Shown here in pieces: positions 42,803 to 53,528 of a stretch of 64,000 nt of DNA. Every line of letters starts with the position of its first letter. The stretch's first letter is position 1. Source of the DNA: Gordonia sediminis (GTDB lineage: Bacteria; Actinomycetota; Actinomycetes; Mycobacteriales; Mycobacteriaceae); NCBI GenBank assembly GCA_004193205.1, contig RZUM01000001.1, forward strand, positions 626,424 through 690,423, given 5' to 3'. Under the pieces are notes generated by a model. The model worked only from the letters and a program-made list of their open reading frames with translations. It did no database searches and was not told the DNA's origin. A program made the translations under genes and the position numbers.

Positions 42803-43930
42803 GTGGGGATTCTGCAACGCTTCGAGCGCAAGATCTCGGGTGCCGTCGACGATGGCTTTGCACGGGTGTTCGGTGGTGCAGTCGCACCCCAGGAGATCGA
42901 GAACGGGCTACAACGCGAAGCCCGGGAGGGTCTCGAGGACATCGGGGACGGTTTGCTCCTCGCTCCGAACAGCTACACACTGCAGTTCAGCCCGTCCGAC
43001 TACGCGCATGTCGCCACGGAGTACGAACTCAACCGCAAGACGTATTCCAAACACCTCGAGAACTTTCTCGCCGACAACGGTTGGCAGACCTACGGCCGCG
43101 TCGTCGTCGAGTTCGACCAGTCGCCGTCGCTACACACCGGTATCTTCCGTGCACACGGAACAGTGAATCCGGATGTGACACCGCGGCCCATCACTACCGG
43201 CCCGCCCAAAACACAGGCCGACCAGCACCCACAAGGTGCCGATCAAGAAGCAGGAGCCCCACAAATGACCAACAACCCCGGATACGACCAGCGCAGGGCT
43301 GCCGACCCGGCGTACGACCAGGGTGGCCAGCATGGTGGCTACGACTACCCCCAGAACGGCTACGACCAGGGCTACGGCGCCCAGGCGTACGCCCAGCAGG
43401 GCTACGGCCAGCCGGCGTATGACCAGCAGGGCTACGGCCAGGGCGGATACGACCAGGGTTACGGCCAGCAGGGCTACGGCCAGCCGGCGTATGACCAGCA
43501 GGGCTACGGCCAGGGCGGTTACGACCAGGGTTACGGCCAGCAGCCCGGTTACGACTATCAGCAGGGCTACGCCCAGCAGCCCACCTACAGCTATCAGCAG
43601 AGCGCCTTCGAGCAGAGCTACGGACGCACCGGTGTCTACGCCCCGGCGTCGATCACCCTGATGCTCGAAGACGGCAGCAACCGTACCTTCCAGCTGCGCG
43701 AGGGATCGAACATCATCGGCCGTGGGCAGGACGCCCAGTTCCGCCTCCCGGACACCGGGGTGTCGCGCCGCCACATCGAGATCCGCTGGGATGGCCAGAC
43801 CGCGATGCTGACCGACCTGAACTCGACCAACGGCACGACAGTCAACGAGCTGCAGGTGAGCAGCTGGGAACTCGCCGACGGCGACCGCATCCGCATCGGC
43901 CACTCCGACATCACGGTCCGCTTCCACTAA
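42803..43930 (+). CDS. fhaA: FHA domain protein FhaA (DUF3662 plus FHA)
   Basis: 375 residues from a GTG with GAAGGGAGGT 6 nt upstream. Residues 1-115 are the DUF3662 domain ([25 protein letters not shown]). Residues about 165-275 are Tyr/Gln/Gly-rich low complexity, [19 protein letters not shown] units, encoded by a 72-bp tandem repeat. The C-terminal FHA has [24 protein letters not shown] and [10 protein letters not shown]. In mycobacteria FhaA binds phosphorylated MviN/MurJ-linked partners and regulates wall growth. It heads the kinase/phosphatase/cell-wall cluster. Confidence 0.92.
   Translation: MGILQRFERKISGAVDDGFARVFGGAVAPQEIENGLQREAREGLEDIGDGLLLAPNSYTLQFSPSDYAHVATEYELNRKTYSKHLENFLADNGWQTYGRVVVEFDQSPSLHTGIFRAHGTVNPDVTPRPITTGPPKTQADQHPQGADQEAGAPQMTNNPGYDQRRAADPAYDQGGQHGGYDYPQNGYDQGYGAQAYAQQGYGQPAYDQQGYGQGGYDQGYGQQGYGQPAYDQQGYGQGGYDQGYGQQPGYDYQQGYAQQPTYSYQQSAFEQSYGRTGVYAPASITLMLEDGSNRTFQLREGSNIIGRGQDAQFRLPDTGVSRRHIEIRWDGQTAMLTDLNSTNGTTVNELQVSSWELADGDRIRIGHSDITVRFH
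43394..43537 (+). repeat. 72-bp tandem duplication inside fhaA
   Basis: Two adjacent 72-bp copies (43394-43465 and 43466-43537) differing by about one base, encoding [12 protein letters not shown], then [13 protein letters not shown] third copy starts at 43538 and diverges. Very recent expansion of the low-complexity linker. Confidence 0.85.
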
Positions 43931-43942
43931 CCGTCGGCTGGT

Positions 43943-44001
43943 CGCGGGTATTTGTCCCGCGAGAATCTGCACCCCATCGGTCCAGGTCTCGCGGGGTTTT
44001 C
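43943..44001 (+). terminator. attenuator-like double hairpin between fhaA and fhaB
   Basis: CGCGGG (43943-43948) pairs with CCCGCG (43956-43961). The same right arm, extended to CCCGCGAGA (43956-43964), can instead pair with TCTCGCGGG (43987-43995), which is followed by GTTTTC. The two structures exclude each other, so readthrough could be regulated. At minimum it is a partial terminator after fhaA. Confidence 0.55.
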
Positions 44002-44149
44002 ATGCCGCGTCGATACCGAACTGTCACATCTGGATAGCGGCGAACCCGGACTGTGCCCATAAGATGCAGTCGGGTCCTTATTCGATGACCGGCGCCCGGG
44101 TGGATCGACGGGGCCGAAAGGGGTTGATGGCGCTGGAGGTGAACACTCA

Positions 44150-44614
44150 ATGCAGGGCTTGGTGCTGCAGCTGACCCGGCTCGGGTTCCTGTTGCTGCTC
44201 TGGCTGTTCGTCTACGCCGTCATCCGTACCATCCGGGCTGACATCGCCACTGCGGGCGGGAGCCGGCTGCCGCGATACGCGCGCAACGACAAGCGGCAAC
44301 GAACCGCCCGCACGGCACGCGGCGCGGCGCGCTATCTCGTGGTCACCCAGGGCGCTCTGGCCAACACCCGGATCACCCTCGGCACGCAACCGGTGTTGCT
44401 CGGTCGCGCCGACGACTCGACGCTGGTGCTCACCGACGACTACGCCTCCGAACGGCACGCCCGGCTCTCACGCCGCGGCGACGACTGGTACGTCGAGGAC
44501 CTCGGTTCCACCAATGGCACCTATCTGGACCGGTCCAAGGTGACGACGGCGGTGAAGGTGCCGCTGAGCACGCCGATCCGGATCGGCAAGACCGTGATCG
44601 AGCTACGCCCGTGA
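44150..44614 (+). CDS. fhaB: FHA domain protein FhaB (FipA)
   Basis: 154 residues. N-terminal membrane helix LVLQLTRLGFLLLLWLFVYAVIRTI, basic linker, and C-terminal FHA domain: LLGRADDSTLVLTDDYASERHARL and YVEDLGSTNGTYLDRSKV, with the phosphothreonine-contact residues. The mycobacterial relative links FtsZ and FtsQ at the septum after PknA phosphorylation. Its stop overlaps the pstP GTG start. Confidence 0.93.
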   Translation: MQGLVLQLTRLGFLLLLWLFVYAVIRTIRADIATAGGSRLPRYARNDKRQRTARTARGAARYLVVTQGALANTRITLGTQPVLLGRADDSTLVLTDDYASERHARLSRRGDDWYVEDLGSTNGTYLDRSKVTTAVKVPLSTPIRIGKTVIELRP

Positions 44615-46107
44615 CTCTCGTGCTGCGCTACATCGCGCGAAGCGACCGAGGCCTGGTGCGCGCCAACAACGAGGACTCCGTCTACGCCGGAGCCCGCCTG
44701 CTCGCGCTCGCCGACGGCATGGGCGGTCACGCGGCCGGCGAGGTGGCCAGCCAGCTCGTCATCGGCGCGATGCGGTCCCTCGACGACGACGAACCGGGCG
44801 GCGACCTGCTCGCCAAGCTCGACCGGGCCGTCCATCAGGGCAATGCCGCGATCGCGGCGCAGGTCGAGCACTCCCCCGAACTCGACGGCATGGGCACCAC
44901 GCTCACCGCGATCCTTTTCGCCGGTCCCCGTATCGGCCTGTGCCACATCGGCGATTCGCGCGGCTATCTGTACCGCGACGGGCAGATCTCCCAGATCACC
45001 CGCGACGACACGTTCGTGCAGACCCTCGTCGACGAGGGTCGCATCACCGCCGACCAGGCACACACCCATCCGCAACGGTCGCTGATCATGCGCGCGCTGA
45101 CCGGGCACGAGGTCGAACCCACCCTCACCATCCGCGAAGCCCGGGCCGGCGACCGCTACCTGCTCTGCAGCGACGGACTGTCGGACGTGGTCAGCGAGGA
45201 GACCCTGGCCGACACCCTCGGGTCGATCACCGACCACAAGGAGTGCGCGGACCGTCTCATCGAACTGGCGCTACGCGGCGGCGGCCCCGACAACGTGACG
45301 GTCGTCGTCGCCGACGTGGTGGACAACGAGATCGGCGAATCCCGGCCCATCGTCGGGGGTGCCGCCGGCCACGACGACGAGGGCTACACCCCCAACCCGT
45401 CGACCGCGGCCGGGCGTGCCGCAGCACTGCGCGCACCGGCCGCCGAACCGCAGCGACCCACCATCGTCACCGACGACGAACCACCACGCCAGCGCAGCCC
45501 GCTGCGCCGCTGGCTGATGATCGGGGCCGCCGTCGGCGTCGTGGCACTGATCATCGCCGGGTTCTTCATCGTGCGGGCGATGGTGCAGAACACCTACTAC
45601 GTCGGATCCCAGGACGGCGACGTGGTGATCTTCCAGGGCTCCCCCGACGAGGTGCTGTTCCTCGACCTCAGTTCGGGCGCACAGACGGTCTGCGTCACCG
45701 GGATCGACCAGGAGACCCCGCAGGTCGCGTTCGTCGACTACGGCGGCGACAACACCTGCACCCCACTGGACACCTCCGATCTCGCCGAGCTCGACCGCAA
45801 CGCGATCAACGGCAAGACGATCCGGAACATGTCACTGTCGGACGCGCAGTACCGGGTGCAGCAGCTGAACTTCCTGCCGCTGTGCCCGGCACCGGTGACG
45901 CCGTCCGCCAGCCCCGCACCCGCCGCACCTCCCGGAGCGCCGTTGACCCCGACGGGTATCCCCCGGACGGTCACACAAGCTTCCCCGGATGCGCAGTCCG
46001 CGTCCGTCGCACCGTCGGGGTCCGCGACGACGAGCGCGTCCGCATCGGCGCCGTCGGTGTCGGCGCTCTATGACGCCGACGGCAACAAGATCTGCCGGAG
46101 CCGATAG
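44611..46107 (+). CDS. pstP: PP2C serine/threonine phosphatase PstP
   Basis: 498 residues. PP2C motifs: NNEDSVYAGARLLALADGMGGHAAGE at residue 18, CHIGDSRGYLYRDG near residue 110, LLCSDGLSDVV near residue 182, and GGPDNVTVVVADV near residue 225. The metal-binding Asp residues are all present. Membrane helix near residues 298-320, then an extracellular part with a Pro/Ser-rich tail. It reverses PknA/PknB phosphorylation. The GTG start overlaps the fhaB stop; rodA follows with no gap. Confidence 0.94.
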   Translation: MTLVLRYIARSDRGLVRANNEDSVYAGARLLALADGMGGHAAGEVASQLVIGAMRSLDDDEPGGDLLAKLDRAVHQGNAAIAAQVEHSPELDGMGTTLTAILFAGPRIGLCHIGDSRGYLYRDGQISQITRDDTFVQTLVDEGRITADQAHTHPQRSLIMRALTGHEVEPTLTIREARAGDRYLLCSDGLSDVVSEETLADTLGSITDHKECADRLIELALRGGGPDNVTVVVADVVDNEIGESRPIVGGAAGHDDEGYTPNPSTAAGRAAALRAPAAEPQRPTIVTDDEPPRQRSPLRRWLMIGAAVGVVALIIAGFFIVRAMVQNTYYVGSQDGDVVIFQGSPDEVLFLDLSSGAQTVCVTGIDQETPQVAFVDYGGDNTCTPLDTSDLAELDRNAINGKTIRNMSLSDAQYRVQQLNFLPLCPAPVTPSASPAPAAPPGAPLTPTGIPRTVTQASPDAQSASVAPSGSATTSASASAPSVSALYDADGNKICRSR

Positions 46108-47538
46108 ATGACACAGACCGCCGCGACCGGCCACGCCCCGCCGCGCCAACCACCCGAACAGACCGGACGCACCATCGAAATGGTGCTGCTCGGATTCGCC
46201 ATCGGCCTGGTGACGGTGGCGCTGATCATCGTGCAGGCCGCGCAGGGCCAGACCCTCTCGTGGGACCTGGCGAAGTACGTCGCCGCCTACGCGGCGCTGT
46301 TCGGCGTCGCCCACTTCGTGATCCGCCGCTACGCCCCGCATGCTGATCCGCTGCTGCTGCCGGTGGTGGCGGTGCTCAACGGCCTCGGCCTGGTCCTGAT
46401 CCATCGTCTGGACCTCGGTTCCGGCGCGACCGGCGAAACGATCGACGTCACCGAACGCACCAACAACGCCGACCAGCAACTGCTGTGGGCGGTGCTCGGC
46501 ATCGTCGCGTTCTCGGCGGTGCTGATCCTGGTCCGCGATCACCGCACGCTGTCGCGTTACGCCTACACGCTGGGTCTGGGTGGTGTGATCTTTCTCGCGT
46601 TGCCGGCGATCCTGCCGTCGTCGCTGTCGGAGATCAACGGATCGAAGAACTGGATCCGCACGCCGTTCTTCAACATCCAGCCCGGCGAGTTCTCCAAGAT
46701 CCTGATCATCATCTTCACCGCCGCGTTGCTGGTCAGCAAGCGTGATCTGTTCACCACCGCCGGCCGGCACGTCCTGGGTATGGACCTGCCGCGGGCCCGC
46801 GATCTCGGACCGCTGCTGGTGGCGTGGATCGTCACCATCGGCATCTTCGCGCTGGAGAACGACCTCGGCGGTCCACTGCTGATCTTCTCCACCATCCTGG
46901 TGATGCTCTATGTGGCCACCGAACGGGTCGGCTGGGTCATCATCGGTGTCACCCTGTTCGTCGCGGGTGCGCTGCTCGCCTACCAGCTGTTCCCGCATCT
47001 GCAGGTTCGCGTCTCGGTGTGGCAGGACCCGTTCGCCGACTTCGCCGGCAGTGGCTATCAGGTGGGTCAGAGTCTGTTCGGTCTGGCCACCGGCGGTCTG
47101 TTCGGCACCGGCCTGGGATCGGGGCGGCCCAACATCGTGCCGTTCGCCAACACCGACTTCATCATCGCGACCATCGGTGAGGAACTCGGCCTGGCCGGCC
47201 TCGCCGCGATCCTGGTGTTGTATCTGATCTTCGTGACGCGGGGGCTGCGGACCGGGATCGCGGTGCGCGACTCGTTCGGCAAGCTGTTGGCGACCGGGCT
47301 GTCGTTCACCATCGCCGTGCAGGTGTTCGTGGTGGTCGGCGGTGTCACGAAGCTGATCCCGCTCACGGGTCTGACCACGCCGTTCATGTCCTACGGCGGA
47401 TCGTCGCTGCTGGCCAACTACATCCTGCTCGCGCTGCTGATCCGGATCTCCAACGCCGCGCGGGAACCGGACCCGACGCGTCGTCGTCCGACCCCCAAGA
47501 ACATCGACTCGCTGCCGACCAAGGCGGTGAAACGATGA
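46108..47538 (+). CDS. rodA: SEDS peptidoglycan glycosyltransferase RodA/FtsW
   Basis: 476 residues with about 12 membrane helices. SEDS motifs: [22 protein letters not shown] near residue 175, [13 protein letters not shown] near residue 250, and a C-terminal [23 protein letters not shown] near residue 415. It polymerises glycan strands from lipid II together with the next gene's PBP. Starts directly after the pstP stop; overlaps pbpA (ATGA). Confidence 0.94.
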   Translation: MTQTAATGHAPPRQPPEQTGRTIEMVLLGFAIGLVTVALIIVQAAQGQTLSWDLAKYVAAYAALFGVAHFVIRRYAPHADPLLLPVVAVLNGLGLVLIHRLDLGSGATGETIDVTERTNNADQQLLWAVLGIVAFSAVLILVRDHRTLSRYAYTLGLGGVIFLALPAILPSSLSEINGSKNWIRTPFFNIQPGEFSKILIIIFTAALLVSKRDLFTTAGRHVLGMDLPRARDLGPLLVAWIVTIGIFALENDLGGPLLIFSTILVMLYVATERVGWVIIGVTLFVAGALLAYQLFPHLQVRVSVWQDPFADFAGSGYQVGQSLFGLATGGLFGTGLGSGRPNIVPFANTDFIIATIGEELGLAGLAAILVLYLIFVTRGLRTGIAVRDSFGKLLATGLSFTIAVQVFVVVGGVTKLIPLTGLTTPFMSYGGSSLLANYILLALLIRISNAAREPDPTRRRPTPKNIDSLPTKAVKR

Positions 47539-49040
47539 ACAAGCCCATCCAGCGGATCTCCATCGTGGTGATCGTGATGACCGTCGTGTTGTTGGCCAAC
47601 GCCACCTACGTGCAGGTCTTCAAGGCCAACGCGCTGAAGTCCGACCCGCGCAACAACCGGGTGTTGCTCGACGAGTATGCCCGTCAGCGGGGCGCCATCA
47701 CGTCGGTCGGCGGGTCGGTGGTCGCGGTGTCGGTGCCCACCGACGGTCGCCTCAAGTTCCTGCGGACCTACCCGCCGAACGGTGCCGAGGCCTTCGCGCC
47801 GGTGACCGGCTACTACTCGTTCCAGTACGGCAGTGCCGGTCTGGAGTTGTACGAGAACTCGATCCTGAGCGGCAACGACGACCGCTTGTTCGGGCAGCGC
47901 TTCATCGACATGTTCTCCGGCCGGGATCCGCGCGGCGGCAACGTGGTCACCACCATCAACGCGCGCCTGCAGCGTGTCGCGTTCGACGGTCTGCGCAACG
48001 GCTGCCAGGGCGGCTGCCGGGGCGCGGTCGTCGCGATCCAGCCGAACACCGGCAAGATCCTGGCGATGGCGTCGTCGCCCAGCTACGACCCCAACGATCT
48101 GGCCAGCCACGATCAGGCCGTGCGGGAGCGCAGCTGGGCGGCGTGGAACGAGCCCGACGACATCAACATGCCGATGCTCAACCGGGCCATCAACCAGCTC
48201 TATCCGCCGGGATCGACGTTCAAGGTGGTCACCACCGCGTCGGCGTTGCGCGACGGCATCACCCCCGACATCCGGCTGACCGCGTCCCCGACGATCGTGC
48301 TGCCGGACACCGTCACCACGCTGTCGAACTACGGCGGGGAGACCTGCCCGGGATCGGTGCGCGGAACCGTGTCGTTGACGCAGGCGTTCCAGTACTCGTG
48401 CAATACCGCCTTCGTCGACCTGACGACCAGCAAGATGCAGGATCCGATCAACGTGTTCCGCGAGACCGCGCAGCGCTTCGGGATCGACGAGAAGCAACCC
48501 GACACCCCGCTGCCGGTGACCAGCTCGACGGTCGGACCGATCCCCGACCTCGCCGCGCTGGGTCAGTCGTCGATCGGTCAGCGTGACGTGCGCGTGACGC
48601 CGATGCAGATGGCGATGGTCGCGGCGACGGTGGCCAACGGTGGGGTCCGGATGCAGCCGTATCTGGTGGACAAGCTGCAGGCCGCGGATCTGCGGACGCT
48701 GCAGACCACACAGCCGACCACCATCAACGAGCCGATCAGTTCCGACCAGGCCGCGACACTGACGTCGCTGATGATCGATTCGGAACGGTCGACGCTGGGT
48801 GCCGGCGGCCCGGTGTCGATCGCGTCGAAGACCGGCACGGCCGAGCACTCCGACTCCTCGGATGTCGAATCCGAGACCCCGTATTCCTGGTACATCGCGT
48901 TCGGACCGTCGTCGAACGCGCAGATCGCCGTGGCCGTCGTCGTGGAGAACGGCGATCTCGGACCCGCCTCGACGGGCGGTGCCGTGGCCGCGCCGATCGG
49001 ACGATCGGTGATCAACGCCCTGGTAGGAGGTGCAGGCTGA
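47535..49040 (+). CDS. pbpA: class B penicillin-binding protein PbpA
   Basis: 501 residues. N-terminal membrane helix (residues 8-30), dimerisation domain, then transpeptidase domain. The catalytic STFK is near residue 232, SCN in YSCNTAF near residue 288, and KTGT in [11 protein letters not shown] near residue 433. It cross-links peptidoglycan in partnership with RodA. In Mycobacterium the relative is needed for cell division and is a PknB target. Overlaps rodA and pknA at its ends. Confidence 0.94.
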   Translation: MNKPIQRISIVVIVMTVVLLANATYVQVFKANALKSDPRNNRVLLDEYARQRGAITSVGGSVVAVSVPTDGRLKFLRTYPPNGAEAFAPVTGYYSFQYGSAGLELYENSILSGNDDRLFGQRFIDMFSGRDPRGGNVVTTINARLQRVAFDGLRNGCQGGCRGAVVAIQPNTGKILAMASSPSYDPNDLASHDQAVRERSWAAWNEPDDINMPMLNRAINQLYPPGSTFKVVTTASALRDGITPDIRLTASPTIVLPDTVTTLSNYGGETCPGSVRGTVSLTQAFQYSCNTAFVDLTTSKMQDPINVFRETAQRFGIDEKQPDTPLPVTSSTVGPIPDLAALGQSSIGQRDVRVTPMQMAMVAATVANGGVRMQPYLVDKLQAADLRTLQTTQPTTINEPISSDQAATLTSLMIDSERSTLGAGGPVSIASKTGTAEHSDSSDVESETPYSWYIAFGPSSNAQIAVAVVVENGDLGPASTGGAVAAPIGRSVINALVGGAG

Positions 49041-50404
49041 TGACGTTGCAGAGCGGCACCACCATCGCCGACCGCTATCGGTTGATGCGTCTCATCGCGA
49101 CCGGTGGCATGGGTCAGGTGTGGGAGGCCGTCGACACCCGGCTCAATCGGCGTGTGGCGGTCAAGGTACTCAAGGCGGAGTACTCCAACGACCCGGAGTT
49201 CACCGCGCGGTTCCGGACCGAGGCGCAGACGACGGCGAAGCTCAACGATCCCGGCATCGCCAACGTCTTCGACTACGGCGAGACCCCCGACCGGGGTGGC
49301 GGCGCCCCGCTGGCCTATCTCGTCATGGAGCTCGTCGACGGCGAACCACTCAACTCGGTGATCGCGCGGATGGGCCGGCTGAACCTGACGAACACGCTCG
49401 ACATGCTCGAGCAGACCGGGCGCGCATTGCAGGCGGCGCACAGTCAGAAGCTGGTGCACCGGGACGTCAAGCCGGGCAACATCCTGATCACCCCGACCGG
49501 TCAGGTGAAGATCACCGACTTCGGCATCGCCAAGGCGGTCGACGCGGCGCCGGTGACGCAGACCGGCATGGTGATGGGCACCGCCCAGTACATCTCGCCC
49601 GAACAGGCGACCGGCGACGAGGCGACCGCGGCGTCCGATGTGTATTCGCTCGGTGTGGTCGGCTACGAGTCGCTGACCGGGCGGCGCCCGTTCCTCGGTG
49701 ATGGGGCGATCACCGTGGCGATGAAGCACATCCGGGAGACCCCGCCGCCGCTGCCGTCGACGGTGCCGGCGAATGTGCGCGAGCTCATCGAGATCACCAT
49801 GTCCAAGGATCCGAAGCAGCGGTACTCCAGCGGCGGCGAGTTCGCCGATGCCGTCGCCGCGGTCCGGGCCGGTCATCATGCGCCGCGCCCCGGTGGGGTT
49901 GCGGGTGCGGCCGCCGCGGGTGCCGCGGTCGCGGCGATGCGTCCGACCCGGGCGATGACGTCGGCGGCGAGCACCCAACCGTCGACGGCCCGCACCACGA
50001 GCCGTCCCCCGAGCCGGCCGCTGCCGCCGGTCGACGACAACAGCTGGACCACCGGGCAGAAGGTGCTGGCCGGGGTCGCCGCGGTCCTGGTGATCGCGGC
50101 GCTCGCGCTGATCGGTTACTGGCTGGCGAACCTCAACTCGTCGTCGTCGCAGCAGACGCCCTCGTCGTCGGCGACCACGACCATCACCGAGACCACCACG
50201 ACGGTCCAGGAGAACCCGGTGCAGACCACCGAGGAGCCGACGACCACCAGAACCACCCCGACGACGACCACCACCGAACCAACGACGACGACCGAAGAGC
50301 CCACGAACACCACCGAAGAGCCGACCACGGACACCACCGACACCGGCGCGCCCACCGCCGACTACCCGGTGCTGCCGTCGTTCCAGATCCCCGGACTGGG
50401 CTGA
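49040..50404 (+). CDS. pknA: serine/threonine protein kinase PknA
   Basis: 454 residues. Kinase domain at 10-280: [42 protein letters not shown] and [14 protein letters not shown]. Juxtamembrane Pro/Ser region, membrane helix [20 protein letters not shown] near residue 340, then a Thr/Glu-rich extracellular tail with many TTT-EEP units. No PASTA repeats. Phosphorylates division and wall proteins; FhaB is a likely reader. Overlaps the pbpA stop by one base. Confidence 0.94.
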   Translation: MTLQSGTTIADRYRLMRLIATGGMGQVWEAVDTRLNRRVAVKVLKAEYSNDPEFTARFRTEAQTTAKLNDPGIANVFDYGETPDRGGGAPLAYLVMELVDGEPLNSVIARMGRLNLTNTLDMLEQTGRALQAAHSQKLVHRDVKPGNILITPTGQVKITDFGIAKAVDAAPVTQTGMVMGTAQYISPEQATGDEATAASDVYSLGVVGYESLTGRRPFLGDGAITVAMKHIRETPPPLPSTVPANVRELIEITMSKDPKQRYSSGGEFADAVAAVRAGHHAPRPGGVAGAAAAGAAVAAMRPTRAMTSAASTQPSTARTTSRPPSRPLPPVDDNSWTTGQKVLAGVAAVLVIAALALIGYWLANLNSSSSQQTPSSSATTTITETTTTVQENPVQTTEEPTTTRTTPTTTTTEPTTTTEEPTNTTEEPTTDTTDTGAPTADYPVLPSFQIPGLG

Positions 50405-50465
50405 TGGCCGCACCGACGACGGACGTGCGCGGTCGTCCGCAGCCAGACACGGAGAGAGCTCGGTG

Positions 50466-52400
50466 ATGTCGACGCCACACCACCTCTCCGACCGCTACGA
50501 GCTCGGTGAAACCCTCGGCTTCGGCGGCATGAGTGAGGTGCACTTCGCCCGCGACCTGCGGTTGCACCGGGACGTCGCGGTCAAGGTGCTGCGCGCCGAT
50601 CTCGCCCGCGATCCCACGTTCTACCTGCGGTTCCGCCGCGAGGCGCAGAATGCGGCCAAGCTGAACCATCCGACCATCGTGCAGGTCTTCGACACCGGTG
50701 AGGCCGAGACCGACGACGGGCCGCTGCCGTTCATCGTGATGGAGTACGTCGACGGGGACACGCTGCGGGACGTGTTGCGGGCGAACGGATCGGTGTCGCC
50801 GCGGCAGGCGATGACGTGGATGGCCGACGTGGCCGCGGCGATGGACTTCTCCCACCGCAACGGGATCGTGCACCGCGACATGAAACCGGCCAACGTGATG
50901 ATCGACCGGTCGGGTGCGGTCAAGGTGATGGATTTCGGCATCGCACGCGCGATGAGCGACTCGACGTCGACGATGACCCAGACGTCGGCGGTGCTGGGCA
51001 CCGCGCAGTACCTGTCGCCGGAGCAGGCACGTGGCATCAAGGTGGACCCGCGCAGCGACATCTACTCGATGGGCTGTGTGCTGTTCGAGTTGTTGACCGG
51101 GGAACCGCCGTTCGTCGGTGACTCGCCGATCGCCGTCGCGCATCAGCATGTGCACGAGGACCCGCGCTGGCCGTCGTCGGTCCGTGAGGAGATCCCCCGC
51201 GAACTCGACTCGGTGGTTCTCAAGGCGATGAGCAAGAACCCGGCCAACCGCTACCAGTCGGCGGCGGAAATGCGCTCGGACCTGATCAAGGTGCTCGCCG
51301 GCGGAAAGCCGTCGGCACCGATGCTGATGACCGACGAGGACCGCACCGAGTTCATGGACCTCGGGCCTCGGCGGTCCCTGCCCGACACCGGTCCGCGCCG
51401 GGCGATCGGTCTGCATCGTCGCGACGGAGCTCCCGACGACCCGGACGCCGGCACCGACGACTCGTCCCGATCGTGGCGATTGCGTGCCCTGCTGATCGGT
51501 GCCGCCGTGCTGGTCGTGGCGCTGGTGTCGGGTCTGCTGCTGTGGGCGCCGTGGGGTTCGGATGTCGCCCGTCAGATCCCGGTGCCGATGGTGGCCGGCC
51601 AACCGGCGGCGCAGGCCCGCGACAGCCTCGAGAAGGCCGGGTTCCGGGTGAAACAGCTCGACGAACCGTCCCTCGACGTCGCGGAGGGCTCGGCGACCCG
51701 TTCGGCACCCGCGGAGAACGTGCTGGCGACCGAGGGGTCGGAGATCACCCTGTACATCTCCAGCGGCCCGCAACGGCTGCAGATCCCCGACCTGCGCGGC
51801 AAGACCCCTGACGAGGCCACCGAGCAACTGCGCGTGCTCGGGTTCTCCAACGTCAGGACCGACCGGGTCGATTCGTCGGGTGCGCTCAAGGACAAGGTCG
51901 TCAACACGACGCCCCCGACGGGCACCGAGGTGCCGGTCAACGGTGCGGTCGTCGTCCACGTCGGCAACGGCCCGCGCGAGATCACGATCCCGGATGTCAC
52001 CGGTCAGACCGAGACGGCGGCGCGGACGGTCCTCGAACAGGTCGGGCTCAAGGTGGTGACCGTGTCGGGTGACTCCGAGTTGCCCGCCGGCACCGTGGTG
52101 AGCAGTTCGCCGGGCGCCGGCGCCACGGTCGAGCAGGGCGACACGGTGCAGATCACGGTGTCGCGCGGCAACATGTTCGTGATGCCGAACCTGCGAGGTC
52201 AGACACCCGAGCAGGCCCGCGGCACCCTCACCGGCTCCGGATGGCAGGCCTCGACGCTTACCCAGTCGACCCGCAACGTCCCGATCACCAGCTCCGACGA
52301 CGGCAAGATCCTCAGCCAGACACCGGCGGCCGGAACCCGGGTCCAAAAGGACAGCGCGGTGTCCATCGTCGTCGGACGAGCCAGTCTGCTGCCGGGCTGA
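50466..52400 (+). CDS. pknB: serine/threonine protein kinase PknB with PASTA repeats
   Basis: 644 residues (GTG at 50463 possible). Kinase domain: LGFGGMSEVHFARD, VAVKVL, HRDMKPANVMID, VMDFGIARAMSD, activation loop TSTMTQTSAVLGTAQYLSPEQ with two or more phospho-Thr sites. Membrane helix near residue 345-368, then four PASTA repeats of about 66 residues each, which bind muropeptides. It controls wall synthesis and division. About 60 nt after pknA; last gene of the rightward operon. Confidence 0.95.
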   Translation: MSTPHHLSDRYELGETLGFGGMSEVHFARDLRLHRDVAVKVLRADLARDPTFYLRFRREAQNAAKLNHPTIVQVFDTGEAETDDGPLPFIVMEYVDGDTLRDVLRANGSVSPRQAMTWMADVAAAMDFSHRNGIVHRDMKPANVMIDRSGAVKVMDFGIARAMSDSTSTMTQTSAVLGTAQYLSPEQARGIKVDPRSDIYSMGCVLFELLTGEPPFVGDSPIAVAHQHVHEDPRWPSSVREEIPRELDSVVLKAMSKNPANRYQSAAEMRSDLIKVLAGGKPSAPMLMTDEDRTEFMDLGPRRSLPDTGPRRAIGLHRRDGAPDDPDAGTDDSSRSWRLRALLIGAAVLVVALVSGLLLWAPWGSDVARQIPVPMVAGQPAAQARDSLEKAGFRVKQLDEPSLDVAEGSATRSAPAENVLATEGSEITLYISSGPQRLQIPDLRGKTPDEATEQLRVLGFSNVRTDRVDSSGALKDKVVNTTPPTGTEVPVNGAVVVHVGNGPREITIPDVTGQTETAARTVLEQVGLKVVTVSGDSELPAGTVVSSSPGAGATVEQGDTVQITVSRGNMFVMPNLRGQTPEQARGTLTGSGWQASTLTQSTRNVPITSSDDGKILSQTPAAGTRVQKDSAVSIVVGRASLLPG

Positions 52401-52434
52401 TCGGCCCGACGACCCGGACCCGCAGACCGTTCGG

Positions 52435-53118
52435 TCAGCCGATCGCGGCGGCCATCTCGGCCTCCAGCGCGGCCACCCGCGACTCGTCGACGTCGATGCC
52501 GCACACGGCCAACCAGTTGGCCAGCATCCGGTGGCCGCCCTGAGTGAGCACGCTCTCTGGATGGAACTGCACGCCGTGGATGGGCAGTTCCCGGTGTTTC
52601 ATCGCCATCACGATGCCGGATTCGGTGCGTCCGGTGACGACGAGTTCGTCGGGAATCGTCTCCGGAACCACGGTCAGCGAGTGATAGCGGGTCGCGGTGA
52701 ACGGATCGGGCAGGCCGGCGAGGACCCCGGTATCGGTGTGGAAGACCAGCGACGTCTTGCCGTGCAGCAGCTCCGGCGCCCGGTCGACGGTGGCACCGAA
52801 CGCTGCGCCGATCGCCTGATGGCCCAGACACACACCCAGCAGCGGTAGTCCGGTGTCGCGGGCGACACCCACCATCGGAATGGTCACCCCGGCGCGCTGC
52901 GGTGTACCCGGTCCCGGACTGAGCAGCACGCCGTCGAACCCGTCGACGGCGGCCGTCGGATCGGCGAGCTGTGGATCGTCGTTACGCCACACCACGGCCT
53001 CCACGCCGAGCTGCCCCAGGTACTGGACCAGGTTGTAGACGAAGCTGTCGTAATTGTCGATGACGAGGATGCGGCCGGCCGCTGAGCCGGCCCCTACATG
53101 CGCAGACGGCTGATTCAC
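52435..53118 (-). CDS. pabA: aminodeoxychorismate/anthranilate synthase component II (glutamine amidotransferase)
   Basis: 227 residues. Class I glutamine amidotransferase: [14 protein letters not shown] at residue 17, [13 protein letters not shown], catalytic Cys in [14 protein letters not shown] near residue 97, and [13 protein letters not shown] near residue 190. It supplies ammonia for p-aminobenzoate or anthranilate. In Mycobacterium the gene in this position is called trpG. Convergent with pknB, divergent from crgA. GTG start. Confidence 0.9.
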   Translation of the reverse strand: MNQPSAHVGAGSAAGRILVIDNYDSFVYNLVQYLGQLGVEAVVWRNDDPQLADPTAAVDGFDGVLLSPGPGTPQRAGVTIPMVGVARDTGLPLLGVCLGHQAIGAAFGATVDRAPELLHGKTSLVFHTDTGVLAGLPDPFTATRYHSLTVVPETIPDELVVTGRTESGIVMAMKHRELPIHGVQFHPESVLTQGGHRMLANWLAVCGIDVDESRVAALEAEMAAAIG

Positions 53119-53180
53119 CCCGTCAGGCTACCGCGCAGGTGCGATACCGTAGAAAGGAGTTTTCTGCGACCGACAGCCGC

Positions 53181-53216
53181 CGAGAGCTGTTCAGTACTCG
53201 AGAGCTGTTCAGTACT
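53181..53216 (+). repeat. two perfect 18-bp tandem repeats before crgA
   Basis: CGAGAGCTGTTCAGTACT occurs twice back to back (53181-53198, 53199-53216) in the crgA leader, ending 13 nt before the start codon. It contains the palindrome AGTACT. Possible operator or mRNA element. Confidence 0.85.
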
Positions 53217-53228
53217 ACAGAGGAAGTC

Positions 53229-53519
53229 ATGCCCAAGTCAAAAGTCCGGAAGAAGACCGACTACACCATCAACCCGGCGAGCCGGACCCCGGTGAAGGTG
53301 AAGACGGGACCCTCGAGCGCGATCTACGTCGCCATCATGCTCGGTCTCATGCTCCTCGGTCTCGCGTGGCTGATCGTTTTCTACCTCGTCGCGACCCCGT
53401 CCGCGCTCGGCGCCGACGGCAAGGCCCTGCACTGGATGAACCAACTCGGCCCGTGGAACTTCCTGATCGGGTTCTCCCTGATGGTGGCCGGTTTGTTGAT
53501 GACGATGCGGTGGCGCTGA
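53229..53519 (+). CDS. crgA: cell division protein CrgA
   Basis: 96 residues. N-terminal basic tail [21 protein letters not shown], then two membrane helices: [25 protein letters not shown] and [19 protein letters not shown]. This is the CrgA pattern, an actinobacterial septum protein that recruits PBPs and interacts with FtsZ and FtsQ. AGAGGAAG precedes the start. Confidence 0.93.
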   Translation: MPKSKVRKKTDYTINPASRTPVKVKTGPSSAIYVAIMLGLMLLGLAWLIVFYLVATPSALGADGKALHWMNQLGPWNFLIGFSLMVAGLLMTMRWR

Positions 53520-53528
53520 CACCTCGAC

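Noticed and set aside
43394-43580. Regular repeats in fhaA as a CRISPR array
   Set aside because: Repeats are contiguous, in frame and encode a low-complexity linker; no spacers.
50184-52346. 720-codon open frame on the minus strand across pknB
   Set aside because: Shadow of pknB third-codon GC; Arg/His/Gly-rich with no motif, while pknB is certain.
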